From a gamma proteobacterium symbiont of Ctena orbiculata (GTDB lineage Bacteria; Pseudomonadota; Gammaproteobacteria; Chromatiales; Chromatiaceae), in contig NATW01000119.1 of the NCBI GenBank assembly GCA_003094555.1, forward strand, positions 83,755 through 147,754: a stretch of 64,000 nucleotides of DNA, given 5' to 3'. Each line of letters opens with the position of its first letter. The stretch's first letter is position 1. The notes beneath the pieces are model-generated. The model searched no databases. It worked only from the letters and a program-made list of their open reading frames with translations, and was not told the DNA's origin. The translations under genes and the position numbers were made by a program. Below are positions 55,990-64,000 of this stretch, piece after piece.

Positions 55990-58572
55990 TTATACGTTCC
56001 GCATCACTTCAGTACGTTCGAAGACCTCGATCTGGTCACCCACCTGCACATCGTTGTAGTTCTTTACACCGATACCGCACTCCATGCCGTTTTTCACTTC
56101 AGCCACATCATCCTTGAAGCGGCGCAGGGACTCCAAGGCGCCCTCGTAAATCACCACGTTGTCACGCAATACACGTATCGGGTTGTTGCGTTTCACCATA
56201 CCTTCGATGACCATGCAACCGGCGATCGCGCCAAGCTTGGAGTTGCGGAACACATCGCGTACCTCGGCCAGGCCGATGATCTCCTCGCGAATCTCCGGCG
56301 AGAGCATGCCCGAAATGGCCTTTTTCACATCATCGATGATCTCGTAGATGATGCCGTAGTAGCGCATGTCGATGCCTTGCTCTTCAACCACCCGGCGCGC
56401 ACCTGCATCGGCACGCACGTTGAAACCGATAATGATGGCATTGGATGTCACCGCCAGATTGGCATCGGATTCGTTGATTCCACCGACACCCGAAGCGACC
56501 ACACCCACCTTCACCTCGTCAGTGGAAGTGTTGGTCAATGCCTCTTTCAATGCCTCGACACTGCCTTGTACGTCTGCCTTGACGATCACATTCAGGGTCT
56601 GGGTCTCACCCTCTTCCATCTGGGTGAACATCTCGTCCAGTTTCGCTGCCTTCTGCGCCGCCAGACGGGTATCCCGCTGCTTGTCATGGCGCAGTTCGGC
56701 GATCTCCCGGGCACGTCGCTCATCGCTGACCACGCGTACATCATCGCCCGCTTCCGGGGTGCCTGAGAGGCCGAGCACCACCACCGGTATGGAAGGCCCC
56801 GCCGTTTTGATGGCACGCCCGTTCTCATCGAACATGGCGCGTACGCGACCATACTCCTTACCTGATACGATGACATCGCCACGATTCAACGTACCCGACT
56901 GTACCAGCACGGTGGCAACCGGCCCCCGGCCCTTGTCCAGGGAGGATTCCACGATCGATCCCGTGGCGTTGCCATCCTGCACCGCCTTCAGTTCCAGCAC
57001 CTCGGCCTGCAGCAGTACGGCATCGAGTAGTTCGTCAATACCTTCGCCTGTCTTGGCGGAGACTTTCACGAACATGGTGTCACCACCCCAATCCTCAGGT
57101 ATCACCTCCTCCTGAGAGAGTTCCTGAGTGACCCGGTCGGGATTCGCCTCCTCTTTGTCGATCTTGTTGATGGCGACAATCAGCGGTACTTGTGCTGCTT
57201 TGGCATGTTGAATCGCCTCCTTGGTCTGGGGCATCACACCATCGTCTGCCGATACCACCAGAATAACGATGTCAGTCACTTTGGCGCCACGGGCACGCAT
57301 CGCGGTAAAGGCGGCGTGTCCCGGGGTATCCAGGAAGGAGACAGTGCCCTTGTCAGTATCCACGTGGTAGGCACCGATGTGCTGGGTGATACCACCCGCT
57401 TCACCCGCCGCGACACGGCTGGTGCGAATATAATCGAGGAGTGAGGTCTTGCCATGATCCACATGTCCCATGATAGTGACCACAGGCGGTCGAGCGACAG
57501 CCTCACCTACCGTCTCTTCCTCCTCCATGCTCAGCAGATCGGCTTCAACATCTTCGTCGCGCTGATGAACCGGCACATGCCCCATCTCCTCAACCACGAG
57601 AATTGCCGTGTCACGATCCAGGGGTTGATTGATGGTCACCATCATGCCCATTTTCATTAACACCTTGATGACTTCGGCGGCCTTGATGGACATCCGCTGG
57701 GCCAACTCGGCCACGGTGATGCTTTCAGGTATCTTGACTTCGTGGACAACCGGACTGGTGGGCCGTTGAAAAGCGTGTTGTGCGTCACTGCCGGCCGCGG
57801 CATTGGCTCTTCTCTGCTTGGCGGGTTTTTTCTTACGCCGTCCCTTCGCGCCATCAGCCACATGCAGCTCTTTACGCTCCAAGCGCTGCTCTCCCTCGAG
57901 CTCCTTACCCTCACGCTTGCTCTCTTTACGACCCTTCTTGCCGCGTCCGGACTCCGGTTTGGGCGCAGGTTTTTCCGGCTCTGCCTTGGCAGGCTCTTCT
58001 GCTTTGAGTAATTCCGCTTCCACCGCCTTACGTGCAGCCTCCTCTTCAGCTGCCTTCTGCGCAGCCTCCTCTTCAGCCTTCTTGGCCGCTTCCTCTTCAG
58101 CCCTTTTTGCCGCCTCGGCAGCCTTGCGCGCTTCGATTTCAGCCTCCACGGCAGCCCTTTCCCTTGCCTGCTCGTCGAGGGCCTTACGCGCCTCTTCCGC
58201 CTCTTTTGACTTACGTTCGTCCGTTTCCACGTTGCCGCGTTTGACGTAGGTACGTTTTTTACGCACCTCCACACTGACCGTCTTGGCAGGTGTCGACGAT
58301 GTGCGACTCATGGTACTGCGTGAAGCTGTGGGCTGACGTAATTCACTGACGGTTTTACGACGTAAAGTTACCTTGCTTGGTGCTGTCACACCGGCACTCT
58401 TTTGCTTGCCATGACTTTCACGCAGATAGTGCAACAGCTTGGCTTTTTCCTCATCGGATATCCTATCGTCAGGCGTTTTGGCCTGGATACCCGCATCCTC
58501 CAGCTGTTCCATCAAGCGATCGGCAGGGATACCAACGACATTTGCAAGTTGTGCTACCGTTACTTCACTCAT
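55990..58572 (-). CDS. infB: Translation initiation factor IF-2
   Basis: GTPase that brings initiator tRNA to the 30S subunit, 860 residues. An N-terminal IF2N domain ([24 protein letters not shown]) is followed by a long Ala/Glu/Lys/Arg helical region (about 110-265), then a second IF2N part ([24 protein letters not shown]). The GTPase domain shows G1 [13 protein letters not shown]3 DTPGHAAF and G4 NKID. Domains II-IV follow. Long open frames on the opposite strand come from the repetitive Ala/Lys region. It lies 92 bp after nusA. Confidence 0.98.
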   Translation of the reverse strand: MSEVTVAQLANVVGIPADRLMEQLEDAGIQAKTPDDRISDEEKAKLLHYLRESHGKQKSAGVTAPSKVTLRRKTVSELRQPTASRSTMSRTSSTPAKTVSVEVRKKRTYVKRGNVETDERKSKEAEEARKALDEQARERAAVEAEIEARKAAEAAKRAEEEAAKKAEEEAAQKAAEEEAARKAVEAELLKAEEPAKAEPEKPAPKPESGRGKKGRKESKREGKELEGEQRLERKELHVADGAKGRRKKKPAKQRRANAAAGSDAQHAFQRPTSPVVHEVKIPESITVAELAQRMSIKAAEVIKVLMKMGMMVTINQPLDRDTAILVVEEMGHVPVHQRDEDVEADLLSMEEEETVGEAVARPPVVTIMGHVDHGKTSLLDYIRTSRVAAGEAGGITQHIGAYHVDTDKGTVSFLDTPGHAAFTAMRARGAKVTDIVILVVSADDGVMPQTKEAIQHAKAAQVPLIVAINKIDKEEANPDRVTQELSQEEVIPEDWGGDTMFVKVSAKTGEGIDELLDAVLLQAEVLELKAVQDGNATGSIVESSLDKGRGPVATVLVQSGTLNRGDVIVSGKEYGRVRAMFDENGRAIKTAGPSIPVVVLGLSGTPEAGDDVRVVSDERRAREIAELRHDKQRDTRLAAQKAAKLDEMFTQMEEGETQTLNVIVKADVQGSVEALKEALTNTSTDEVKVGVVASGVGGINESDANLAVTSNAIIIGFNVRADAGARRVVEEQGIDMRYYGIIYEIIDDVKKAISGMLSPEIREEIIGLAEVRDVFRNSKLGAIAGCMVIEGMVKRNNPIRVLRDNVVIYEGALESLRRFKDDVAEVKNGMECGIGVKNYNDVQVGDQIEVFERTEVMRNV

Positions 58573-58663
58573 ACATCAGGCCTCTTGTATTTGCCTTATC
58601 CATCTATTCCTAAATTTATACCTACATACCGGACTCTCATGCGGTGTAAGGATTCACAACCAC

Positions 58664-60157
58664 TTATTTCGCTTCTTCAAACCAAGGTGCACGGGCTGTC
58701 ATGATCAACTCTCCTGCACGATCCTCATCCATACCATCGATCTCCATCAGATCATCGATGGACTGTTCAGCCAGATCCTCCATGGTGACAACACCTTTAC
58801 CTGCTAGTTTAAACGCGAGCTGCTTGTCCATGCCCTGCATGGTCAATAGATCGTCAGCGGGTTCGCGAAACGCCTCTTCATTGGCGATAGCCCGGGTCAA
58901 CAGAAAATCCTTCGCCCGGTTGCGCAGCTCGTTGATCAGATCCTCGTCAAACTCTTCAATGGTGAGCATCTCCTCGATCGGGACGTAGGCGACCTCGTCA
59001 ACACTGGTAAATCCTTCCTGTACCAGTATTGCAGCCACATCCTCGTCCACGTCCAGCTGCTCCATGAAGTTATCCATGAAACCCTTGGCTTCGGATTCAC
59101 TCTTCTCCGCCGCCTGGGCTTCATCCATTACGTTCAATTCCCAGCCGGACAACTGACTTGCCAAGCGGACGTTCTGCCCGCCGCGACCGATCGCCTGGGA
59201 GAGATTCTCTTCACTCACCGCCACATCCATGGTGTGAGAGTCTTCATCCACGACGATGGAGACCACGTCCGCCGGTGACATGGCATTGATCACATACTGT
59301 GCCGGGTTCTCATTCCAGAGAATGATGTCGACACGTTCCCCGTTCAGTTCATTGGAGACCGCCTGTACCCTTGAGCCGCGCATACCGACACAGGCCCCCA
59401 CGGGATCGATACGCTGATCGTGTGCCTTGACCGCGATCTTGGCACGCAGGCCGGGATCACGGGCGGCGCTCTTGATCTCGATCAGTCCCTCGCCCACTTC
59501 CGGCACCTCAAGCTTGAACAGCTCGATCAACAGTTCCGGCATGGTACGGCTGATGAAAAGTTGCGGACCCCGGGGCTCAGAGCGAATTTCGTAGAGATAT
59601 CCGCGGATGCGGTCGCCTACCCGGATCGACTCCTTGGGTATCATATGTTCACGCCCGATGAAGGCCTCCGCATTGCCTCCCAGGTCAAGAAAGACATTGC
59701 CGCGATCGATACGCTTGACGACGCCGGTAACCAGCTCCCCTTCGCGCCCTTCATAGGCCTCGACCACTTTTGCCCTTTCGGCTTCCCGCACCTTTTGTAC
59801 GATCACCTGCTTGGCGGCCTGGGCGGCGATGCGACCGAACTCTATGGATTCGATCGGCTCTTCGACGAAATCACCGACTTGGATATCGGGATTTTCCTCT
59901 TTTGCCACATCCAGGATAACTTGGCGCAGCGGCGCATCCGGTTCATCTTCCGAATAGGCCTCTACCACTTCCCAACGACGAAAGGTGTCGTAATCGCCAG
60001 TGGTCCTGTCGATTGCCACGCGCACCAGAATATCGTCTCCGTTACGCTTACGGGTGGCGGATGCCAAAGCAGCTTCAATGGCCTCAAAGATGATCCTTTT
60101 TCCGACATCCTTCTCATTGGAAACCGCATCTACGACCAGCAATATCTCTTTACTCAT
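58664..60157 (-). CDS. nusA: Transcription termination/antitermination factor NusA
   Basis: RNA polymerase-binding elongation factor, 497 residues. N-terminal polymerase-binding domain ([36 protein letters not shown]), S1 domain ([27 protein letters not shown]), and KH1 and KH2 ([53 protein letters not shown]). C-terminal acidic repeats follow (about 365-495), as in E. coli, which are used for autoinhibition and contact with lambda N-like factors. ATG 60157 follows an in-frame TTG that I do not use. rimP ends 15 bp upstream. Confidence 0.98.
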   Translation of the reverse strand: MSKEILLVVDAVSNEKDVGKRIIFEAIEAALASATRKRNGDDILVRVAIDRTTGDYDTFRRWEVVEAYSEDEPDAPLRQVILDVAKEENPDIQVGDFVEEPIESIEFGRIAAQAAKQVIVQKVREAERAKVVEAYEGREGELVTGVVKRIDRGNVFLDLGGNAEAFIGREHMIPKESIRVGDRIRGYLYEIRSEPRGPQLFISRTMPELLIELFKLEVPEVGEGLIEIKSAARDPGLRAKIAVKAHDQRIDPVGACVGMRGSRVQAVSNELNGERVDIILWNENPAQYVINAMSPADVVSIVVDEDSHTMDVAVSEENLSQAIGRGGQNVRLASQLSGWELNVMDEAQAAEKSESEAKGFMDNFMEQLDVDEDVAAILVQEGFTSVDEVAYVPIEEMLTIEEFDEDLINELRNRAKDFLLTRAIANEEAFREPADDLLTMQGMDKQLAFKLAGKGVVTMEDLAEQSIDDLMEIDGMDEDRAGELIMTARAPWFEEAK

Positions 60158-60172
60158 CAATTGTTTCCCAAT

Positions 60173-60631
60173 TTAAATATCCGGTATCAAACGTGCCGAA
60201 TCGATCAGGTCAATCGTTATCCCATGGACTTTCCCATCTTCCTCGATCAGAACCTGATTCTCGGCCACGCCCCGAAGTACACCGCTAAAACGGTGACGAC
60301 CTTCAATTTTGGTGTGGGTCTTAACCCGCACCTTGTTTCCCTGGAATCGCTCAAAATGCTCACGCTCAAACAGGGGGCGATCCAAGCCTGGTGAAGAAAC
60401 CTCAAGCTGGTACTGCTCCTTGATCGGGTCCTCCACGTCCAGCACGCCGCTGATCTGGTGACTGACCTGTACACAGTCATCGACACCGATGCCATCGGCA
60501 TGATCGATGTAGACCCGCAGCAGTGCGCCGCCTTTGCCCTGCCCTGTCATCTCCAAGCCAACCAATTCATAGCCCAGCAGCTCTACTTCAGCACGGACCA
60601 GTGACTTCAATTTTTCCGGAGCCGATCGCAT
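60173..60631 (-). CDS. rimP: Ribosome maturation factor RimP
   Basis: Assembly factor for the 30S subunit, 152 residues. It has VRAEVELLGYELVGLEMTGQGKGGALLRVYIDHADGIGVDDCVQVSHQIS, the VLDVEDPI region, and the highly conserved YQLEVSSPGLDRPLFEREHFERF. First gene of the nusA-infB operon. The leader between 60632 and about 60730 contains an attenuator-like hairpin at 60645-60666, only about 14 nt before ATG. The ribosome-binding site is weak (GGTGAAG close to ATG). No initiator tRNA gene lies upstream, unlike E. coli metY. Confidence 0.96.
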   Translation of the reverse strand: MRSAPEKLKSLVRAEVELLGYELVGLEMTGQGKGGALLRVYIDHADGIGVDDCVQVSHQISGVLDVEDPIKEQYQLEVSSPGLDRPLFEREHFERFQGNKVRVKTHTKIEGRHRFSGVLRGVAENQVLIEEDGKVHGITIDLIDSARLIPDI

Positions 60632-60644
60632 TTCTTCACCGCAT

Positions 60645-60666
60645 AAAAAATGGGCACATGGCCCAT
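60645..60666 (-). terminator. Terminator-like hairpin in the rimP leader (possible attenuator)
   Basis: On the minus strand ATGGGC-CATGT-GCCCAT is followed immediately by a T-run (TTTTTT at 60645-60650, sharing one base pair with the stem). It sits directly before rimP with no gene between, so it would control entry into the operon. The stem is short (6 bp). Confidence 0.5.
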
Positions 60667-60731
60667 CCGATGTCTTCGATTACCGATACCCGGGTGGATA
60701 CAGATCCCTGCCAGGGTATTTGCTCGAAAAC

Positions 60732-60756
60732 AAAAAAACCCCGCTGTCGGGGCTTT
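60732..60756 (-). terminator. Intrinsic terminator after the DUF1223 gene
   Basis: On the minus strand GCCCCG-ACAG-CGGGGT is followed by a seven-T run. It ends the msrB-DUF1223 transcript about 110 nt after the stop codon and shields the rimP operon. Confidence 0.85.
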
Positions 60757-60868
60757 ATTATAGTTATTGCGGCAGATCAAGGCGCTTCAGGCCGATCCAC
60801 AACCGCAAATTCGACGCGAAGAATAGCACAGGCCGCAAGCCTGCGCAATTACGGCATGATGAGAAAAC

Positions 60869-61612
60869 CTAGGGGAGCCAACCGCCTGCTGCCTGTACCT
60901 GCTCGCTGTTGCCTGGACGACTGAGCCAGGCAACCACGGCCAGCCGCTCTGCATCGTTGACCGAGAGTTGTGGCCAGGGAAACCGCCACTCTCCCTGCTG
61001 CGGCGGCGTTTGAGTGTGGCTCAGCACGACGAAACTCTCCTTGAGGGTCTTGCCGTGGTTTTCACCTCCGCCAATGGGGCTGGAGAGGCCGAACCCGAGG
61101 ATCGCGAAATGGGCCTCCAGTTTGACTCCATTTAGATGGGGCTCGGGTGAGAACTGGAGTGTGGCCCCTGTCCCGGATTCCACCTTCAGGGTCAGAGCAC
61201 CAACCTCTTCATTGGCTTGCAAGTCGAGTTGAGGCCGGTAGAACCACTGACGCCACTCCCGTCCGTTAAGGACAAAACCCGGGGTATAGACAGAACGGAT
61301 GGCCCCCTGTCTCTGATGATCCCGCTGCATTTTGCTGAAGGCAGGAGAGGCAAACCGGTCCGGCCAGCCAAGGTTGTCCCAGTAGTCCACATGGAATGCC
61401 ACCGGGATCAGCCTCTGCCACAACCCCGGATGGCTCTCCAGTTTCCGCAGCCAGGCATCCGCAGGGGGACAACTGCTGCAGCCATGGGAGGTGTAGAGCT
61501 CCAGCAGGTTGACCCGCTCCACAGGACTCTGCAGGGTCAAGGCCTGGAGAGGCTGAGTGACAATGGCCATCAACAGCCCACCCCCCAGCAACATGCCGCG
61601 CCAGCCGTTCAT
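60869..61612 (-). CDS. Secreted DUF1223 thioredoxin-like protein
   Basis: A 247-residue exported protein with a signal peptide (MLLGGGLLMAIVTQPLQA). The family signature LELYTSHGCSSCPPADAWL carries CSSC with C45 and C48, a thioredoxin-like active site, followed by FHVDYWDNLGWPDRFASPAFSKMQRDH and YTPGFVLNGRE. DUF1223 proteins have an unknown role; the CxxC motif suggests periplasmic disulfide or redox chemistry. Its start overlaps the msrB stop (ATGA), so the pair is translationally coupled. A strong terminator follows. Confidence 0.92.
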   Translation of the reverse strand: MNGWRGMLLGGGLLMAIVTQPLQALTLQSPVERVNLLELYTSHGCSSCPPADAWLRKLESHPGLWQRLIPVAFHVDYWDNLGWPDRFASPAFSKMQRDHQRQGAIRSVYTPGFVLNGREWRQWFYRPQLDLQANEEVGALTLKVESGTGATLQFSPEPHLNGVKLEAHFAILGFGLSSPIGGGENHGKTLKESFVVLSHTQTPPQQGEWRFPWPQLSVNDAERLAVVAWLSRPGNSEQVQAAGGWLP

Positions 61613-62103
61613 GCTTTCGCGGGTATGAATTTCAGGGCGATGCCGTTGTTGCAGTAGCGCAGCCCGGTGGGTTCCGGCCCGTCATTGAACACATGCCCAT
61701 GGTGACCGCCACAGCGGGCGCAATGGTACTCGGTACGGGGCCAGATCAGCTTGTAATCCTTCTTGGTACCCAGGGCGCCAGGCAGATAATCGAAAAAGCT
61801 CGGCCATCCGGTGCCGCTCTCATACTTGGTGGACGAGGCAAACAGATGGTTGTCGCAACCCGCGCAGGCGAAGATACCCTCACGCTTCTCGTTCAACAAC
61901 TCACTGGTCCCCGGCCGCTCCGTACCCTCTTCCCGCAGGATATGATACTGCTCAGGGGTCAATCTCTCCCGCCATTGTGCATCGGTCAGATCCAACTTTT
62001 CTATCTGCGTCATCTTCTCGTCCTGTCTGGCTAATACCGACTGACCCACGACCGGCAACAAGGCCGCGGCACCCAACAGCTTAATCAAACTTCTTCGCTT
62101 CAT
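61609..62103 (-). CDS. msrB: Exported peptide-methionine (R)-S-oxide reductase MsrB
   Basis: Reduces methionine-R-sulfoxide in proteins, 164 residues. The N-terminus MKRRSLIKLLGAAALLPVVG looks like a twin-arginine (Tat) signal, so it should act in the periplasm. The MsrB domain has the zinc ligands C80, C83, C128 and C131, YESGTGWPSFFDYLPGAL, RCGGHHGHVFNDGPEPTGLRYCNNG, and catalytic C151. ATG 62103 has GAGGAG 7 nt upstream; the longer frame to 62148 is rejected. Coupled with the DUF1223 gene, which may supply electrons or work on the same stress; that is inference. Confidence 0.94.
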   Translation of the reverse strand: MKRRSLIKLLGAAALLPVVGQSVLARQDEKMTQIEKLDLTDAQWRERLTPEQYHILREEGTERPGTSELLNEKREGIFACAGCDNHLFASSTKYESGTGWPSFFDYLPGALGTKKDYKLIWPRTEYHCARCGGHHGHVFNDGPEPTGLRYCNNGIALKFIPAKA

Positions 62104-62390
62104 CACGCTTCTCCTCACATGCACGACCCCGTAATACAGGGATCGCATAGGACATCTGACAGGAATTCTAAGCTGAGATTCACCACCATAGACAGGGGAA
62201 AAAACGGGGAAATCTTCAATTACACCTATGAACCCGATCGCTTATGGATCAAAGTATAGGGGCGGATTTTCCGCAGGGAATCACAGAGTTATCACAAAAG
62301 CATCACAGGGTTTCTGTTCCGGCAAAAACCCATCGTTTTAACACCACCTGGCCCTGAGAGCCAACTTGACGAGCCCAGGCTCGTGTTAAA

Positions 62391-62702
62391 TCACAGATTG
62401 TTATGGCTTTGTTCCGCCTCGCGGATGGCCTTTACATTTTTATTGATGTAGTGAATACCCCATGGCAGAAAGACACCATACACCCCCCACATGTAGAAGT
62501 TATATGGTTTCGGCAATAACAGAAGCAAGGCCAGGAATATGGTGATTGCGATCCATGCATAGACCGACACTCGGATCATGAAGGCCCTCTCTGCGGGGCT
62601 CTCTGTGTTGGTAATACTAAAGTAGGTACCGACCGCTCCACCCATCAACCCAATGATCGCCCCTAATGCCCCACCGATAAACCCAAGCGTTTGACCGTCC
62701 AT
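62391..62702 (-). CDS. Small polytopic membrane protein, unknown
   Basis: A 103-residue protein with about three hydrophobic segments: GFIGGALGAIIGLMGGAVGTYFSI, VSVYAWIAITIFLALLLLLP, and YMWGVYGVFLPWGIHYI. A charged tail follows (NKNVKAIREAEQSHNNL). The glycine-rich first segment is reminiscent of membrane zipper motifs. No ribosome-binding site is obvious, but composition and length of the clean frame favour a real gene. A perfect hairpin, ACGAGCC-CA-GGCTCGT, lies just past the stop near 62367-62383. No family is recognised. Confidence 0.65.
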   Translation of the reverse strand: MDGQTLGFIGGALGAIIGLMGGAVGTYFSITNTESPAERAFMIRVSVYAWIAITIFLALLLLLPKPYNFYMWGVYGVFLPWGIHYINKNVKAIREAEQSHNNL

Positions 62703-63098
62703 ATTAACTAATCACAAATGCGTGTTAAGCCTGTTCGCGAGTACAATCTCTCAATGAGATTGTAGACGTCTATTCGTGTTTCATCCCTGTAGGGCACCTG
62801 AGCCGGTAAGCTCTATCACCAAAGGTGTCGTATATAAGAGTTGTGAACAGGTCCTACCTTGAAGGTCGCTGTCGACCACATATTGCACACCAGTAACCGG
62901 GAGAGGACCAAACGCTGATTATCGTGCTACCCCCAAGATCGGCCGGATTCATTTCAAAACGAATCCACCCGGTTATAATTAATGTAATCAAACGGGATCC
63001 TCCACATAACAACTTGCCTGAAAATAGAGAACTGTCCCCGAGGAGGCTTCCAGGCTATGATCTTTCTATCCTCGACCTTTTAGCGACAGGGGGCGTCT
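62703..63098. other. 396-nt divergent intergenic region
   Basis: Between the small membrane gene (minus) and the right-edge gene (plus). It contains one perfect hairpin, ACAATCTC-TCAAT-GAGATTGT (62743-62763). A 77-codon open frame at 62924-63157 overlaps the right-edge gene and is not supported. No promoter was confidently recognised. Confidence 0.55.
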
Positions 63099-64000
63099 AT
63101 GTCCGGTATCGTGATCTTCCAGATGGACCTATGGCCACGGGTCAAGGAGCAGTTTAAGCCCAAGATGTTGACTATCGACAAGATTTTGGTCGAAGTGACA
63201 TTTCCCAGCAATCCCCAGCTTCAGGCGGCTTTCAAAAAAGATCCACTTCTGTATCAGAAGCTGCAGGACAAGATCCTCGCCTATATGACCGGAAACGTCG
63301 TCAGGAACATTGGCAACGTGGTGAAAAAGTTCGATCCCCAGGCGGTTGACGCGGCCAAGATCGACGATATGGAAAAAATGCTCAAGATCCTGGATAAGTT
63401 TCAGGAGACAGTCAAAGGGTACACACGCGCCGCCTCGACCATGGCGGCTCGCCAAGCCGAAAAGGAGTGGATGGCCCTAACCCGGACCAAAGCCGAGTAC
63501 CGGAAATACAAGATCGTTGCCGGCGCGAAGCTCACCGCCGGTACGGCCGGGCTGGCGACCGGCGTCGGCATGACCATCGGTTCGACAGTGGCTACCGTCG
63601 CATCGGGAGGCGCGGCAGCGGTAGGGACTTGGGCCAGCCTGACATTGGGCATCATCGGCATCCTGAAATCATCGGTTGGGCTGGGCAAGGATATTTACAA
63701 CCTGGCTATTTCGGCCGACACGGTGCAGAAAAAGATCATCAAGTCGCTGGAGAAACTCCAGGCCCGCTATCTGGACATCATCAAGGGAAAGAAGGTTGGT
63801 CCAGGAAGATCGAAGGCGACGGTCATGGCGACGGAGTTGAACTACGAAGCCGTAAGGACGATTTTCGGCACGAGTCAGTCAACCATATCGGAATGCGACA
63901 GAATGAATGGGCAGTTTCACGACAAGCTCAACGGTATCGATGTCAAGTCGCACGAACTGTCCAAAAAGCTGGAAAAGGTCTTGTCCGAGACCGAGAAACT
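63099..64000 (+). CDS. Unrecognised helical protein with long Gly/Ala hydrophobic segment, C-terminus cut by window edge
   Basis: The frame runs from ATG 63099 (AGGGGG 6 nt upstream) to the window end, 300 codons without stop. Residues 1-138 are mostly helical and charged, with QLQAAFKKDPLLYQKLQDKIL and DDMEKMLKILDKFQETVKGY. Residues 139-190 are hydrophobic and rich in Gly/Ala/Thr (KLTAGTAGLATGVGMTIG, then VASGGAAAVGTWASLTLGII), long enough for a membrane hairpin. Residues 191-300 return to amphipathic, coiled-coil-like helix (KKIIKSLEKLQARYLDII, HELSKKLEKVLSETEK). No signal peptide. I do not recognise a family. The helix-hydrophobic hairpin-helix plan resembles alpha-helical pore-forming proteins or effector-like proteins, but this is only an architectural analogy. 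Confidence 0.75.
   Translation, partial: MSGIVIFQMDLWPRVKEQFKPKMLTIDKILVEVTFPSNPQLQAAFKKDPLLYQKLQDKILAYMTGNVVRNIGNVVKKFDPQAVDAAKIDDMEKMLKILDKFQETVKGYTRAASTMAARQAEKEWMALTRTKAEYRKYKIVAGAKLTAGTAGLATGVGMTIGSTVATVASGGAAAVGTWASLTLGIIGILKSSVGLGKDIYNLAISADTVQKKIIKSLEKLQARYLDIIKGKKVGPGRSKATVMATELNYEAVRTIFGTSQSTISECDRMNGQFHDKLNGIDVKSHELSKKLEKVLSETEK

Noticed and set aside
56366..57115. 249-codon Ser/Thr-rich open frame on the plus strand
   Set aside because: Antisense to infB; Ser/Thr richness mirrors the codon pattern of the real gene.
59420..60394. 324-codon open frame on the plus strand
   Set aside because: Antisense to nusA and rimP, both certain genes.
62924..63157. 77-codon open frame on the plus strand
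   Set aside because: It overlaps the well supported start of the right-edge gene and lacks a ribosome-binding site.

Overview
The window is an ordinary-looking chromosomal stretch of a gammaproteobacterium, GC about 50-55 %. Two conserved clusters place it. One is uvrY-(udg)-uvrC-pgsA-tRNA(Gly,Cys,Leu), the same order as E. coli uvrY-uvrC-pgsA-glyW-cysT-leuZ. The other is rimP-nusA-infB-rbfA-truB-rpsO-pnp. An XrtA/PEP-CTERM (exosortase A) regulatory and exopolysaccharide-export locus, a proton-translocating transhydrogenase with split alpha subunits and many exported or lipidated proteins suggest an environmental, possibly Chromatiales-like, free-living or symbiotic bacterium. That last placement is inference. 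I see no IS element, prophage, CRISPR array or rRNA.

Layout. 1-2901 holds hrpA, cut by the left edge. 3149-5989 is the pntAA-pntAB-pntB operon. 6511-14508 (minus strand) is an XrtA-system block: prsK-prsR-prsT, a Wza-type export lipoprotein and a BY-kinase. Divergent from it, 14828-25684 is a type II secretion operon, gspG-H-I-J-K-L-M-N-D-E-F plus a Sel1 lipoprotein, with no gspC. 25846-31453 is a mixed housekeeping region: hemN, prmB, an IscR-like regulator with a candidate IscR box, a FemAB/GNAT-like enzyme and a SRAP protein. 31503-36377 is the DNA repair, phospholipid and tRNA cluster, with two insertions: a family-5 uracil-DNA glycosylase and a secreted Hsp20-like protein.

36547-44752 carries a DUF1249 protein, a thioredoxin-like protein, adk, htpG, the XrtA-associated outer-membrane barrel, phosphoglucomutase, a lysine-rich DUF2934 protein and tRNA-Glu. 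44876-50875 carries a GGDEF-EAL protein, an ECF sigma/anti-sigma pair and a serine-hydrolase lipoprotein. 51198-51973 has two small unknown genes, one with a leader hairpin that would cover its ribosome-binding site. 52061-60631 is the rimP-nusA-infB-rbfA-truB-rpsO-pnp cluster. 60869-62702 has DUF1223, a Tat-type MsrB and a small membrane protein. The right edge, from 63099, enters an unrecognised helical protein with a long glycine/alanine-rich hydrophobic segment.

How the genes work together. PrsK/PrsR are expected to control XrtA-system genes. The export lipoprotein, BY-kinase, distant beta-barrel and Pgm (glucose-1-phosphate supply) fit exopolysaccharide production, and the T2SS supplies a second export route. 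The exosortase, its substrates and the chain-length protein are not in the window. Non-coding signals of interest are a dispersed family of GC-rich palindromes, a perfect AT-rich palindrome before gspD, the IscR-like operator, and hairpins in the leaders of rimP, rpsO and the small exported gene at 51198. No clearly new multi-gene system is visible; the best candidates for novelty are the right-edge protein and these cis-elements.
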